64,000 bases of DNA, from NCBI RefSeq assembly GCF_020080045.1, contig NZ_CP083452.1:67001-131000 (forward strand). Reading direction: 5' to 3'. Every line of letters starts with the position of its first letter. The stretch's first letter is position 1. Both the position numbers and the translations under genes were made by a program. The notes under the pieces are model-generated. The model worked only from the letters and a program-made list of their open reading frames with translations. It was not told the origin of the DNA and ran no database searches. Of this stretch, positions 8,826 to 17,510 are shown one piece after another. The DNA comes from Comamonas odontotermitis (GTDB taxonomy: Bacteria; Pseudomonadota; Gammaproteobacteria; Burkholderiales; Burkholderiaceae_C).

Positions 8826-9790
8826 GATAGGGTACCTGTCAGATATTGGTAAATGGCCTGGTGGCCGGCCCAGGTGGCTTCATCGCCAAAGGCCACGGCC
8901 TCGCAGCCCGCGTGGCGCAATGCCAGCGTGTAGCGCTGCACGAGTGCAGAAGAGCCGATCAGCGCAACGCGCGTACCGGCAGCAGGCTGCATGGTGGCCA
9001 TTTCCTGGCCGATCAACAGGCCCGAGAGGTAGCTGGCCGATTGCGCGGGGCTCAGCGCCCCAAACAGGCTGAGGGCGCGCGTGCCAAACAGCAGGTGGCT
9101 GAGCGCATCGCTGCTGCGTGCACGCTCCAGGCCCTGTGCAAATGCGGTTTCTTCCAGCGGCGCGCTGCTGTCCAGCGTCTTGCCCAGAATGGAGTGCTGG
9201 GCCAGCACGGCAAACAGCTCGCCGGTCATGAAGGTCTTGAAACCGGTGATGCTGCGCCCCTGCGCCTGCACCCATTTGCTGTGTGTGCCGGGCAGCACCA
9301 GCAGGCCGCTGTCCTGCCCCATCAGCTGCAGCGCGCCAATCAACTGAATCTCTTCACCACGCATTACATCGGGCACGCCATGCGCTGCATCTACCCCGGC
9401 CTGCGGCACCACGCTCATGCCCGGCACGATGGCGGTGGGAATGCCATGTGCAACTTCCAGCCACAGCAGCTGGCTGCACAGCGCGCCAAAGTCTGCGGGG
9501 CAGGGGCAATAGGCGGCTTCCTGCCAGCCCTGGCGGCTGCCGACCATGCCCGAGAGCAGGCACATATCGGGCTGCAGCGCAAGCCAGTCGCCAAAGTGCC
9601 TGTCAAAGGCCGCGGCAAAGCCGCCGGGTTCCACCTGCAGAATGCCTTGCGGCAAGGCCCTTTGCTGTGCAATGTGGCCCTGCGCATCGATGAGCACGCC
9701 GCGCAGCGAGGTGGTTCCCCAGTCGATGGCAATGAGGCGCGGGCGGTTATCGCCCGGTGTGCGGGCGGTGAAGGAGGGTGGACGAGGCAT
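8822..9790 (-). CDS. dgoK: 2-dehydro-3-deoxygalactonokinase
   Basis: This 322-residue sugar-acid kinase converts 2-keto-3-deoxy-D-galactonate to its 6-phosphate using ATP, feeding dgoA. The phosphate-binding IDWGTTSLRG motif lies near residues 22-31. The family-typical SGMVGSRQGW, PGMSVVPQ and LPGTHSKWV segments follow, and a conserved C-terminal GSSALVQRY is present. The 4-base overlap with dgoA shows a two-gene unit. The start ATG has no obvious binding site, and a hairpin with a T-rich tail lies 13-53 bases before it. That arrangement leaves open whether the operon has its own promoter upstream of the hairpin (a palindrome and a TACAAT hexamer are there) or is controlled by attenuation. 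Confidence 0.92.
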   Translation of the reverse strand: MPRPPSFTARTPGDNRPRLIAIDWGTTSLRGVLIDAQGHIAQQRALPQGILQVEPGGFAAAFDRHFGDWLALQPDMCLLSGMVGSRQGWQEAAYCPCPADFGALCSQLLWLEVAHGIPTAIVPGMSVVPQAGVDAAHGVPDVMRGEEIQLIGALQLMGQDSGLLVLPGTHSKWVQAQGRSITGFKTFMTGELFAVLAQHSILGKTLDSSAPLEETAFAQGLERARSSDALSHLLFGTRALSLFGALSPAQSASYLSGLLIGQEMATMQPAAGTRVALIGSSALVQRYTLALRHAGCEAVAFGDEATWAGHQAIYQYLTGTLS

Positions 9791-9802
9791 GGGGCGAGCT
9801 CA

Positions 9803-9843
9803 GAAAAAACAACGCACCAGCGTTCGGTGCAGGCGCTGGTGCG
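9803..9843 (-). terminator. Hairpin with T-run between ridA and dgoK
   Basis: A perfect 10-bp stem, CGCACCAGCG with CGCTGGTGCG and an 11-nt loop, is followed on the minus strand by TTGTTTTTTC. It is a good terminator for ridA but lies inside the probable dgoK leader, so it could also act as an attenuator. Confidence 0.7.
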
Positions 9844-9844
9844 G

Positions 9845-9893
9845 ATTGTAGAAGTGGGTGCTGCAAAGCGGCGTCGCGTGTAAGACCCTTACA
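9845..9893 (-). promoter_or_regulatory. Candidate dgo operator and -10 element
   Basis: The perfect inverted repeat TGTAAG-ACC-CTTACA at 9879-9893 is followed on the minus strand, about 28 bases later, by TACAAT, a near-consensus -10 hexamer. A clear -35 is not visible. Galactonate operons are commonly controlled by GntR-type repressors that bind short palindromes; the assignment here is inference. Confidence 0.4.
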
Positions 9894-9923
9894 GCGCTCG
9901 TGGGCCGCGTTGCCCGTGGCACA

Positions 9924-10310
9924 TCACAGCGGCTTGTACGCCGTTACATCGATCTCGACCTTGGCGTCGATCATCAGGCGCGATTCGACCGTGGAGCGCG
10001 CGGGGCGGTGCTCGCCAAAGCATTCCATGTACACGCGGTTGAAGCTGCCGAAATCGCGCGGATCGTCAAGCCAGACATTGACCTTGGCGACATCCTGCAG
10101 CGTGCAGCCAGCCAGTGCCAGCGCTTCTTCCAGGCGCTTGAAGACCTGGCGCGTCTGCGCTTCGATGCCGCCTTGCACGACCTGGCCCTGGTCGTCGGTC
10201 GGCACGGTGCCCGATACGAAAACAAAGTCGCCAGCGCGCACGGCGGGCGAGAGCGGGCGCGCCAGACGGTCGGACGCGAAGGGGGATTGGCCTAGGGTAA
10301 CTACTGGCAT
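9924..10310 (-). CDS. RidA-family imine/enamine deaminase
   Basis: This 128-residue protein of the RidA/YjgF family hydrolyses reactive enamines and imines, such as 2-aminoacrylate, that leak from PLP-dependent amino-acid dehydratases. The family fold is evident from FVFVSGTVP near residue 30, the VNVWLDDP strand, and the arginine in the PARSTVE segment that binds the substrate carboxylate. The start is unambiguous: AAAGGAG lies about 8 nt before the ATG. It is transcribed away from the ABC importer operon that ends in a PLP D-amino-acid deaminase, which would produce exactly the intermediates RidA destroys. I infer it is a detoxifying member of that system. Many RidA paralogues exist, so I give no symbol. 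Confidence 0.9.
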   Translation of the reverse strand: MPVVTLGQSPFASDRLARPLSPAVRAGDFVFVSGTVPTDDQGQVVQGGIEAQTRQVFKRLEEALALAGCTLQDVAKVNVWLDDPRDFGSFNRVYMECFGEHRPARSTVESRLMIDAKVEIDVTAYKPL

Positions 10311-10336
10311 GGTTTCATCTCCTTTGTGTAAAGATA

Positions 10337-10404
10337 TTACATCAACAACACCAAAAACTGTCAATGTTTTGACGAAAGGCCGGTTTTTAGGGGTTGTGAT
10401 GTAA
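10337..10404. promoter_or_regulatory. Divergent control region with nested inverted repeats
   Basis: The gap between ridA and the importer operon holds a long-range inverted repeat, TTACATCAACAAC at 10337-10349 against GTTGTGATGTAA at 10393-10404 (a single extra base). Nested inside it is the perfect palindrome GTCAA-TGTT-TTGAC at 10360-10373. The spacing of the two outer arms, about 56 bases or five helical turns, would suit a dimeric regulator such as the RpiR protein encoded in the operon. That link is inference. Confidence 0.5.
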
Positions 10405-10430
10405 AGAATTTTCCTTATTAAACGCCCTTG

Positions 10431-12020
10431 ATGAAAGCCCGCACCATGAACGCCTTCGCACTGCTTCCCCGGACATCACGTCGCCAACTGTTGGCTGCCG
10501 CCCTGGTGGCGGCAGGTTGCGCCAGCCTGCCGGCGGGCAGCGCCTGGGCGCAGGCGGGCGCCAAGGGCGGTGCTGCCAACCTGGCGATGATTGGTGAGCC
10601 GCAGAGCCTCGACCCGATGGTCAGCTCCACCGATCTGGTGGGTACCATCATGCAGCACGTGTTCGAGCCGCTCTACACCTTTGATGCGCAGTGGAACATC
10701 AAGCCGATGCTGGCTGAAGGCATGCCCACCATCTCGGCCGATGGCCTCACCTACACCATTGCCCTGCGCAAGGGCGTCAAGTTCCACAACGACAAGGACA
10801 TGACGGCCGATGACGTGGTGGCTTCGCTGCAGCGCTGGATGGATGTGTCGGCGCGCGGCAAGGCCGTGGCGCAGGAAATTGCCAGCATGACGGCCAAGAA
10901 TGTCACTACGGTCGAGATCAAGCTCAAGGCCGTGTACGCGCCGCTGCTGGCGCACCTGGCCATGCCCAGCGGCATGGCAGGCATCATGCCCAAGGAGGCG
11001 ATTGCGCCGGTGCTCAAGGATTTCATCGGCACGGGCCCCTACAAGCTCAAGGAGCGCAAGCCAGACCAGTTCACCGTGCTGGCGCGCTTTGACAAATATG
11101 CGGCCCGCAGCGAGCCGGCAAGCGGTTACGCGGGCAAGCGCGAGGCATTGCTTGATGAACTGCGCTTTGTGCCCGTGCCCAACGCCACCACGCGGGTGGA
11201 GGGCGTGCTGTCGGGCCAGTTCCAGTACTCCGACCTGCTGCAGGTCGAGTCGATGGGGCGCATCGAGAAGGGCGCGCCGAACGTGGTACCCATCGTGACG
11301 CAGAATTTCGGTTTCCCCTACATCGTCTTCAACACCAAGGAAGGCGTGCTCGCCAAGAAGGAGCTGCGCCTGGCGGCGCAGACGGCCATGGGCCCGGCCG
11401 AGATGCTGCAGGCCGGTTTTGGCGACAAGCGCTTCTTCACCGCCGAGCCCAATTTCTTCCCCAAGGGCACACCGTACTATTCGGACGCCGGTGCCAAGCA
11501 GTACAACCAGAAGAATCCACAAGTGGCCAAGGACCAGGCTGCCAAGGCGGGCTACAAGGCCGAGCCGATCCGCATCATGGCCAGCCGCCAGTACGAGTTC
11601 CACTACAACATGGCGCTGGTGATGGCCGAGCACCTCAAGCGCGCAGGCTTCAAGACCGATCTGCAGGTGGTGGATTGGGCAACGCTGGTGCAGCGCCGCA
11701 ACGACGCCAAGCTGTGGGATGTGTATGTGACGCACTCGGGCCTGTTCCCCGAGCCCATGCTCTCGCCCCCACAAATGGGCAGCGGCGCCCCCGGCTGGTG
11801 GGAAACCGACACCAAGAAGGCGGCGCTCACCGCGTTCAACAGCGAGCCTGATGTGGCCAAGCGCGGACCGCTGTGGGGCAAGGTGCAGGGCCTGATCTAC
11901 GACGAAGTGCCGTTTGTGGAAGTGGGCAAGTTCAACGCGCTGTCGGCGCGCTCGTCCAAGCTGCAAGGCTATACCGCCATGCCGTGGCCGTTCTTCTGGA
12001 ACACGTCGCTCGCCAAGTAA
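10431..12020 (+). CDS. Peptide-type ABC transporter, solute-binding protein
   Basis: This 529-residue periplasmic binding protein of the DppA/OppA family (solute-binding family 5) opens a five-gene importer operon. The signal peptide contains a twin-arginine SRRQLL followed by a hydrophobic AAALVAAGC segment and ends near AWA, so Tat export is possible. The mature part starts AQAGAKGG, followed by EPQSLDPM, the usual entry of the family, and later KGVKFHNDKD and the GTGPYKLKE segment. Of three possible starts I took the ATG giving MKARTMNAF; a second ATG five codons later is equally plausible, and neither has a strong binding site. The genes downstream imply that the ligand is a D-amino acid, N-acyl-D-amino acid or D-containing peptide. 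Confidence 0.85.
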   Translation: MKARTMNAFALLPRTSRRQLLAAALVAAGCASLPAGSAWAQAGAKGGAANLAMIGEPQSLDPMVSSTDLVGTIMQHVFEPLYTFDAQWNIKPMLAEGMPTISADGLTYTIALRKGVKFHNDKDMTADDVVASLQRWMDVSARGKAVAQEIASMTAKNVTTVEIKLKAVYAPLLAHLAMPSGMAGIMPKEAIAPVLKDFIGTGPYKLKERKPDQFTVLARFDKYAARSEPASGYAGKREALLDELRFVPVPNATTRVEGVLSGQFQYSDLLQVESMGRIEKGAPNVVPIVTQNFGFPYIVFNTKEGVLAKKELRLAAQTAMGPAEMLQAGFGDKRFFTAEPNFFPKGTPYYSDAGAKQYNQKNPQVAKDQAAKAGYKAEPIRIMASRQYEFHYNMALVMAEHLKRAGFKTDLQVVDWATLVQRRNDAKLWDVYVTHSGLFPEPMLSPPQMGSGAPGWWETDTKKAALTAFNSEPDVAKRGPLWGKVQGLIYDEVPFVEVGKFNALSARSSKLQGYTAMPWPFFWNTSLAK

Positions 12021-12050
12021 ACAGCGCGCCCAGAGGCTCCGAGGTTTTCC

Positions 12051-13001
12051 ATGCTGCATTTCTTACTCAAGCGCCTGGGCGGCGCGCTGGTGGTGCTTGC
12101 CATCGTCGCCGTGCTGGTGTTTCTGCTCACGCGCCTTGCGTCGGGTGACCCGGTGGCCCTGCTGCTGGGCGACCAGGCCACTGCTGCTGATATTGCTGCC
12201 GCCCGCGTGCAGTACGGGCTGGACAAGCCGCTCACCACCCAGTTCGTGCTGTGGATCGGCCAGGTGCTGCAGGGTAATCTGGGGCAGTCGCTGTTTCTGC
12301 AGATGCCGGTCACCCATGCGCTGCTCGAACGTGCCGAGCCCACCTTGTTCCTCGCGCTGTTTGCGGTATCGATTGCAGCGCTGATCGGCGTGCCCTGCGG
12401 CATGGCTGCGGCCGTGTGGCGCGGCAGCTGGGCAGACCAGATCGTCAGCACCGTGGCCATGCTGGGCGCCAGCATTCCCAGCTTCTGGTTCGGGCTCATC
12501 CTGATCCAGATCTTTGCCGTGCACCTGGGCTGGTTTCCGGCGTCGGGCTATGGCGACCCGGATTCGACGCTGGCCCAGCGCCTGCAGCACCTGCTGCTGC
12601 CCGCGCTGGTGCTGGGCGTGCTCAATTCGGCGCTGATCATCCGCTTCACCCGTGCTTCGGTGCTCGACATTCTGGGTGAAGACTACGTACGCACCGCCCG
12701 CGCCAAGGGTCTGGCCGAGGGCGTGGTGCTGTGCAAGCATGTGCTGCGCAACGCGCTGGTGCCCATCGTCACCGTGCTGGGCCTCACGCTCGCGCTGATG
12801 ATCGGCGGCACCGTGGTGACCGAGACCGTGTTCAACCTGCCGGGCGTGGGCAACCTGGTGGTGCGCGCCGTGCTGCGGCGCGACTACCCGGTCATCCAGG
12901 GCACCTTGCTGGTGATTGCTGCCATCTACGTGTTCATCAACCTGGCCATCGACCTGCTGTACACCGTGGTCGATCCGCGCATCCGCCTGGAGAGCAAGTG
13001 A
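12051..13001 (+). CDS. ABC transporter permease, DppB/OppB type
   Basis: This 316-residue inner-membrane permease has six predicted hydrophobic segments. It opens with the family-typical MLHFLLKRL followed by a long hydrophobic stretch, and an early SGDPVALLLG loop matches DppB-like proteins. The cytoplasmic EAA loop that contacts the ATPases is visible around DYVRTARAKGLAEG. It pairs with the next gene to form the membrane channel. Its stop codon overlaps the next start by one base (TGATG), which couples their translation. Confidence 0.92.
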   Translation: MLHFLLKRLGGALVVLAIVAVLVFLLTRLASGDPVALLLGDQATAADIAAARVQYGLDKPLTTQFVLWIGQVLQGNLGQSLFLQMPVTHALLERAEPTLFLALFAVSIAALIGVPCGMAAAVWRGSWADQIVSTVAMLGASIPSFWFGLILIQIFAVHLGWFPASGYGDPDSTLAQRLQHLLLPALVLGVLNSALIIRFTRASVLDILGEDYVRTARAKGLAEGVVLCKHVLRNALVPIVTVLGLTLALMIGGTVVTETVFNLPGVGNLVVRAVLRRDYPVIQGTLLVIAAIYVFINLAIDLLYTVVDPRIRLESK

Positions 13002-13906
13002 TGAACGCACCAACCTCCTCCGCATCCACTCCTCTTTCTGTAGCTGCTGGCGCAGGCTGGGCGAGCGCTGCATGGGTGAAAACCTTGAAGCGCCTGTTTG
13101 CCCGCAAGATCGTGCTGGCCAGCGCCATCGTGCTGCTCCTGATCGTGGCGACTGCCGTGTGCTACCCGCTGCTGACCGATGCCGACCCCAATGACATGAA
13201 CATCAGCATGCGCCTGCATGCGCCGTCGTGGGCGCACTGGGCGGGCAACGACGAGCTGGGCCGCGACGTGATGGCGCGCATCATCTTCGGCGCACGCTAT
13301 TCGCTGATGATCGGCTTTTTCACCGCGCTGGGCGCAGTGGTGCTGGGCACCCTCATCGGCATGCTGGCAGGCTACTTTCGCAGGCTCGATGCGCCGCTGA
13401 TGCGCCTGGTGGACGCGATGATGGCCTTCCCCGACATTCTGCTGGGCATTGCGCTCGTGTCCATCCTGGGCGCTTCGCTGTGGAACGTGATTCTCGCGCT
13501 CACCATCGTCTATACGCCCCGGGTGGCGCGCGTGGTGCGTGCATCGACCCTGGTGCTGCGCGAGCTGCTGTTTGTCGATGCGGCCAAGGCGCTGGGCGTG
13601 AGCACGCCGATGATCCTGTGGCGTCACATCCTGCCCAACCTGCTCTCGCCGGTGCTGGTGCAGGTCACCTTCATCTTTGCCTATGCCATCCTTGCCGAGG
13701 CGGGCCTGTCGTTCCTGGGCGTGGGCGTGCCGCCCGAGATTCCCACCTGGGGCACCATGATCGCCGGCAGCCTGGAATACGCGGACAAGGCCTTCTGGAC
13801 GATCCTGACACCCGGCATCGCCATTGTGCTCACGGCCCTGTCGCTGCAACTGCTGGGCGACGGCGTGCGCGACCTGCTCGACCCCAAGCTGAAGAAGAAA
13901 TCATGA
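13001..13906 (+). CDS. ABC transporter permease, DppC/OppC type
   Basis: This 301-residue second permease of the importer has a cytoplasmic N-terminus of ~35 residues and one membrane segment, then the DppC-type loop (GNDELGRDVMARIIFGAR), five more hydrophobic segments and an EAA motif near LLFVDAAKALG. The first ~60 bases (TGTAGCTGCTGGCGCAGG onward) look by eye like intergenic repeat sequence common in this lineage, which may explain the low-complexity N-terminus (SSASTPLSVAAG). It overlaps the preceding gene by one base and the following one by four. Confidence 0.92.
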   Translation: MNAPTSSASTPLSVAAGAGWASAAWVKTLKRLFARKIVLASAIVLLLIVATAVCYPLLTDADPNDMNISMRLHAPSWAHWAGNDELGRDVMARIIFGARYSLMIGFFTALGAVVLGTLIGMLAGYFRRLDAPLMRLVDAMMAFPDILLGIALVSILGASLWNVILALTIVYTPRVARVVRASTLVLRELLFVDAAKALGVSTPMILWRHILPNLLSPVLVQVTFIFAYAILAEAGLSFLGVGVPPEIPTWGTMIAGSLEYADKAFWTILTPGIAIVLTALSLQLLGDGVRDLLDPKLKKKS

Positions 13907-15033
13907 TGAGCACCGCCACGCAAACCGCTGCTGTTGCAGCCCACGCAGCCAGCGCTCAGCAGCCCGCCATGGCCACGCCACGGCTTGATGTGCGCTCGCT
14001 GTCGACCTCGTTCGCCACCGATGGCGGGCGGGTGCAAAGCGTCTCGGATGTGAGCTTTCGCATCATGCCGGGCCAGACGCTGGCCCTGGTGGGTGAGTCG
14101 GGCTCGGGCAAATCCGTCACCAGCCTGTCGTTGATGGGCCTGCACGCCAAGACCTCGCACGCGCAGGTGCAGGGCGAGGCGCATTTTGTGCTGCGCGATG
14201 GCCGCACGGTCGATCTGCTCCGGCTGGACCATGCCGCCCTGCGCGCGCTGCGCGGCAATGAAATGGCCATGGTCTTTCAGGAGCCGATGACCAGCCTGAA
14301 CCCGGTGCTTACCGTGGGCGAGCAGATTGCCGAATCGGTGCGCCTGCACATGGGGCTGGACAAGGCCGGGGCGCTGAAGCACGCGCAGCGCATGCTGGAA
14401 CTGGTCGAGATTCCGGCTGCGGCACAGCGCGTGCATGAGTATCCGCACCAGCTCTCGGGCGGCATGCGCCAGCGGGTGATGATTGCACTGGCCATGGCCT
14501 GCAACCCGACCTTGCTGATCGCCGACGAGCCCACCACGGCGCTCGATGTGACGATCCAGGCCCAGATTCTGGCGCTGATGGGGCGGTTGCAGAAGGAGAC
14601 GGGCATGAGCATTCTGTTTGTGACCCACAACCTGGGCGTGGTGGCGCAGTACGCCGATGCGATTGCGGTGATGTATGCCGGCCGCATTGTTGAGACCGCC
14701 AGCGTGCACGATCTGTTTGCCGCGCCCAAGCACCCCTACACCCAGGGCCTGCTGGGCTGCCTGCCGGGCATGGCGCGCAAGCGCGAGCTGGAGGCTGCCG
14801 CCTCTGCCATGCGCGCAGGCGGCAAGCCCGCCTTCGTGCCCAAGCGCAGGCTTGACGCCATTCCCGGCCAGGTCTCCAGCCTGCTGAGCCCACCTCCCGG
14901 TTGCGCCTTTGCACCACGCTGCAGCCTGAAGCTGCCCGCTTGCGAAGCCGCCATGCCGGGCCTGGATGTATTGAACGCAGACAGCTGGCCCGCGCGCCAG
15001 GTGCGCTGCATCCGCGCGGGAGAAAGCGCATGA
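13903..15033 (+). CDS. ABC transporter ATP-binding protein, DppD type
   Basis: This 376-residue ATPase has the Walker A GESGSGKS around residue 65, a Q-loop at [11 protein letters not shown], the signature LSGGMRQR and Walker [13 protein letters not shown], followed by the switch histidine in VTHNLG. The C-terminal oligopeptide-transporter extension is present with its cysteines (GCAFAPRC, then CEAAMPG), which in this family can hold an iron-sulfur cluster. The ATG overlaps the stop of the permease gene; a second ATG immediately follows. It works as a heterodimer with the next gene's product to power import. Confidence 0.92.
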   Translation: MMSTATQTAAVAAHAASAQQPAMATPRLDVRSLSTSFATDGGRVQSVSDVSFRIMPGQTLALVGESGSGKSVTSLSLMGLHAKTSHAQVQGEAHFVLRDGRTVDLLRLDHAALRALRGNEMAMVFQEPMTSLNPVLTVGEQIAESVRLHMGLDKAGALKHAQRMLELVEIPAAAQRVHEYPHQLSGGMRQRVMIALAMACNPTLLIADEPTTALDVTIQAQILALMGRLQKETGMSILFVTHNLGVVAQYADAIAVMYAGRIVETASVHDLFAAPKHPYTQGLLGCLPGMARKRELEAAASAMRAGGKPAFVPKRRLDAIPGQVSSLLSPPPGCAFAPRCSLKLPACEAAMPGLDVLNADSWPARQVRCIRAGESA

Positions 15034-16055
15034 GCATGACCGATACCCTGGACCGCGCCGCTGGCAGTGCGCCCGAAGCCGCCGCCGCAGAGCCGCTGGT
15101 CCGCATCCAGCAGCTGAGCAAGCAATTTGGCTCGGGCGCGCACCCGGTGCGCGCGGTCGACAACGTCTCGTTCGACATCTTTCCAGGCGAAACACTTGGC
15201 CTGGTGGGCGAGTCGGGCTCGGGCAAGAGCACGATTGGCCGTCTGCTCACGCGCCTGATCGAGCCCACCGCCGGCAGCCTGCAGTACCGCAAGGACGGCA
15301 AGGTGGTTGATCTGGCGCACCTGAGCCAGCGCGAGCTGCGGCCCCTGCGCTCCGATATCCAGATCATTTTTCAGGACCCGTATGCCAGCCTGAACCCGCG
15401 CATGCGCATCCGCGATGTGCTGGGCGAGGCCTTGTCCACCCACGGCATGGCGACTGGCGCAGCGCGGCAAAAGCGCGTCGAAGAGCTGCTGGAGCAGGTG
15501 GGCCTGCGGCCCGAGCATGCCGAGCGCTTTCCGCACGAGTTTTCGGGCGGGCAGCGCCAGCGCATCGGCATTGCCCGTGCGCTGGCCGTGCAGCCGCGCT
15601 TCATCGTGGCGGACGAGCCGCTGTCGGCGCTCGATGTGTCGATCCAGGCACAGGTGGTCAACCTGCTGGGCGATCTGAAAGACCGTTTGGGGCTGACCTT
15701 GTTGTTCATTTCCCACGATCTGGATGTGGTGGAATACCTGTGTGATCGCGTGGTGGTGCTGTACCTGGGCCGCGTGGTGGAGGTTGCTCCCACCGAGACC
15801 CTGTACGCCCGGCCACGCCATCCGTATACACAGGCGCTGCTGGCGGCTGCGCCGATTCCCGATCCGGCGCAACGCCGCACGATTCCGCTGCTGTCCGGCG
15901 ACCTGCCCAGCCCCAAGAATCCGCCCAGTGGTTGCGTGTTCCGTACCCGCTGCCCGCAGGCGGAGAGCCAATGTGCGCAGGCCGATATGCAGCTGCGTGC
16001 CGTGGGCGGCAGCCATACGGGCCACCTGCAGGCCTGCTGGAAAGTACAAGACTGA
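15030..16055 (+). CDS. ABC transporter ATP-binding protein, DppF type
   Basis: This 341-residue second ATPase of the importer has Walker [10 protein letters not shown]-loop [11 protein letters not shown], signature FSGGQRQR, Walker [13 protein letters not shown] and switch histidine in ISHDLD. The C-terminal oligopeptide domain ends with a cysteine cluster ([20 protein letters not shown]). It begins with a 4-base ATGA overlap with the preceding ATPase gene. The D-amino-acid deaminase gene starts only 10 bases after its stop, which places uptake and catabolism in one transcript. Confidence 0.92.
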   Translation: MSMTDTLDRAAGSAPEAAAAEPLVRIQQLSKQFGSGAHPVRAVDNVSFDIFPGETLGLVGESGSGKSTIGRLLTRLIEPTAGSLQYRKDGKVVDLAHLSQRELRPLRSDIQIIFQDPYASLNPRMRIRDVLGEALSTHGMATGAARQKRVEELLEQVGLRPEHAERFPHEFSGGQRQRIGIARALAVQPRFIVADEPLSALDVSIQAQVVNLLGDLKDRLGLTLLFISHDLDVVEYLCDRVVVLYLGRVVEVAPTETLYARPRHPYTQALLAAAPIPDPAQRRTIPLLSGDLPSPKNPPSGCVFRTRCPQAESQCAQADMQLRAVGGSHTGHLQACWKVQD

Positions 16056-16065
16056 GGAGTTTGAG

Positions 16066-17337
16066 ATGCAACCCGATTTTGTTGTGGACCACCGCTGCAA
16101 GAGCTATCCACTGACCGCTGCGCCCATGCAGGCCTCGCAACTGGCCGCGCGCGGCTGGAATGTGCTGCGTGATGACCTGCCGTACCCGCTGGCCGTCATT
16201 CGCCGGTCGGCGCTGGAGCACAACGCGCGCTGGATGCAGGATTACGCCGCGCGCCGCAACATCCAGTTTGCGCCGCATGGCAAGACCACCATGTCGCCCC
16301 AGCTGTTTGACATGCAGCTCAAGGGCGGCGCCTGGGGCCTGACCTTTGCCACGATCTACCAGTTGTCAGTTGGGGTGGAGGCGGGCATGCGCCGTGCCAT
16401 CATCGCCAACCAGGTGGTGGCGCCTGCCGACCTGGATGGGCTCGATGCCCTGCTGGCGCGGCACAGCGATCTGCGGGTGTGGTTTCTCGTCGATTCGATT
16501 GCGCAGCTGCGCTGCATTGAAGACTGGGCCAAGGCCCGTGGCAGCCAGCGCGCCTTCGATGTGCTGATCGAAGTGGGCATTCCTGGCCAGCGCACTGGCG
16601 TGCGCACGCTGGAGGAAGCCGTGGCGCTGGCGCAGGCCGTGCATGCATCGCCAGCGGCGCGCCTGGGCGGTATCGAATGCTACGAGGGGGGGCTGGCCCA
16701 ATGCAATTCTGCGCATGATGTGCCAGCGGTGGCCGAGATGGTGCACCGCGTGGTGGATATTGCCAAGGCCTGCGATGCGCAGGGCCTGCTGCCCGATGCG
16801 CAGCCGATTCTGAGCGCGGGCGGCTCAGCCATTTTCGACCTGGTGGTGCCGCTGTTGCAGGGCGCGGGCCTGTCGCGCAGCTTCATGGGCGTGCTGCGCT
16901 CGGGCTGCTACATCACCCACGACCATGGCAATTACCAGCGCTTGCTCAAGCTGGTGGAGCAGCGCGAAGGCCTGCAGGGTTCGCTGCAGGCGGCGCTGGA
17001 GGTCTGGTCGGTGGTGCAGTCCGTGCCCGAGCCGGGCCTGGCGCTGCTGACCTGCGGCCGCCGCGATATCTCGTACGACCTGGAGATGCCTTCGGTGCAG
17101 CGCCTTGCCGTGCGCGGCAGCACCACGGCGCAGGCCGCGCCTGCCGGCTGGAAGATCAGCGCGCTCAACGACCAGCACGCCTACCTGCGGTTCGATCCCA
17201 CACAGGGCGCGCCCGCCGTGGGCGATCGCGTGTCGCTGGGCATCTCGCACCCTTGCACCACGTTTGACAAGTGGCGCTGGATTGCCGTGGTGGACGACGC
17301 CTGGAACCTGGTGGATGCCATCGAAACAAGGTTCTGA
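16066..17337 (+). CDS. PLP-dependent D-amino-acid deaminase (D-serine dehydratase-like)
   Basis: This 423-residue fold-type III PLP enzyme of the D-serine dehydratase / D-threonine aldolase superfamily has an alanine-racemase-like barrel. The PLP lysine is Lys73 in APHGKTT, matching the family's P-H-x-K-T pattern. Near the C-terminus is an SHPCTTF segment; the eukaryotic-type D-serine dehydratases bind a catalytic zinc through an H-x-C pair at this place, so zinc dependence is likely. The expected reaction is elimination of water from D-serine or D-threonine to a 2-keto acid and ammonia via an aminoacrylate. A GGAG lies about 8 bases before the ATG. Position between the importer and an N-acyl-D-amino-acid deacylase supports a role in D-amino-acid catabolism. 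Confidence 0.85.
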   Translation: MQPDFVVDHRCKSYPLTAAPMQASQLAARGWNVLRDDLPYPLAVIRRSALEHNARWMQDYAARRNIQFAPHGKTTMSPQLFDMQLKGGAWGLTFATIYQLSVGVEAGMRRAIIANQVVAPADLDGLDALLARHSDLRVWFLVDSIAQLRCIEDWAKARGSQRAFDVLIEVGIPGQRTGVRTLEEAVALAQAVHASPAARLGGIECYEGGLAQCNSAHDVPAVAEMVHRVVDIAKACDAQGLLPDAQPILSAGGSAIFDLVVPLLQGAGLSRSFMGVLRSGCYITHDHGNYQRLLKLVEQREGLQGSLQAALEVWSVVQSVPEPGLALLTCGRRDISYDLEMPSVQRLAVRGSTTAQAAPAGWKISALNDQHAYLRFDPTQGAPAVGDRVSLGISHPCTTFDKWRWIAVVDDAWNLVDAIETRF

Positions 17338-17351
17338 ATGTGCAGAATACA

Positions 17352-17473
17352 ACCCCCTGAGGCGCTGTGCGCCTTCCCCCTTCTCTCATGCGGCGCATGG
17401 GAAGGGGGACGCAGCCCTCGCTGCGGGGCGGCGCGGCCGGCCCCGGCCCTTGCTCGGCTGCCCGCGCATGGGC
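17352..17473. repeat. Intergenic repeat, family B, copy 1
   Basis: This begins ACCCCCTGAGGCGC and contains a large hairpin (CCCCCTT and CATGC arms against GCATG and AAGGGGG), then GCAGCCCTCGCTGCGGGGCGGC and a CCTTGCTCGGC stretch. A diverged copy starting ACCCCTCTGAGGCGC lies at 44797. Both copies sit between two genes of one apparent operon. Confidence 0.65.
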
Positions 17474-17510
17474 CATGCCCGTCTCATGCGCTACGCCATG
17501 GATGGTTGAC

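Noticed and set aside
10431..16055. A true dpp dipeptide operon
   Set aside because: The family includes importers for opines, nickel, glutathione and D-peptides, and the catabolic genes attached point to D-amino-acid derivatives, so I withheld dpp symbols.
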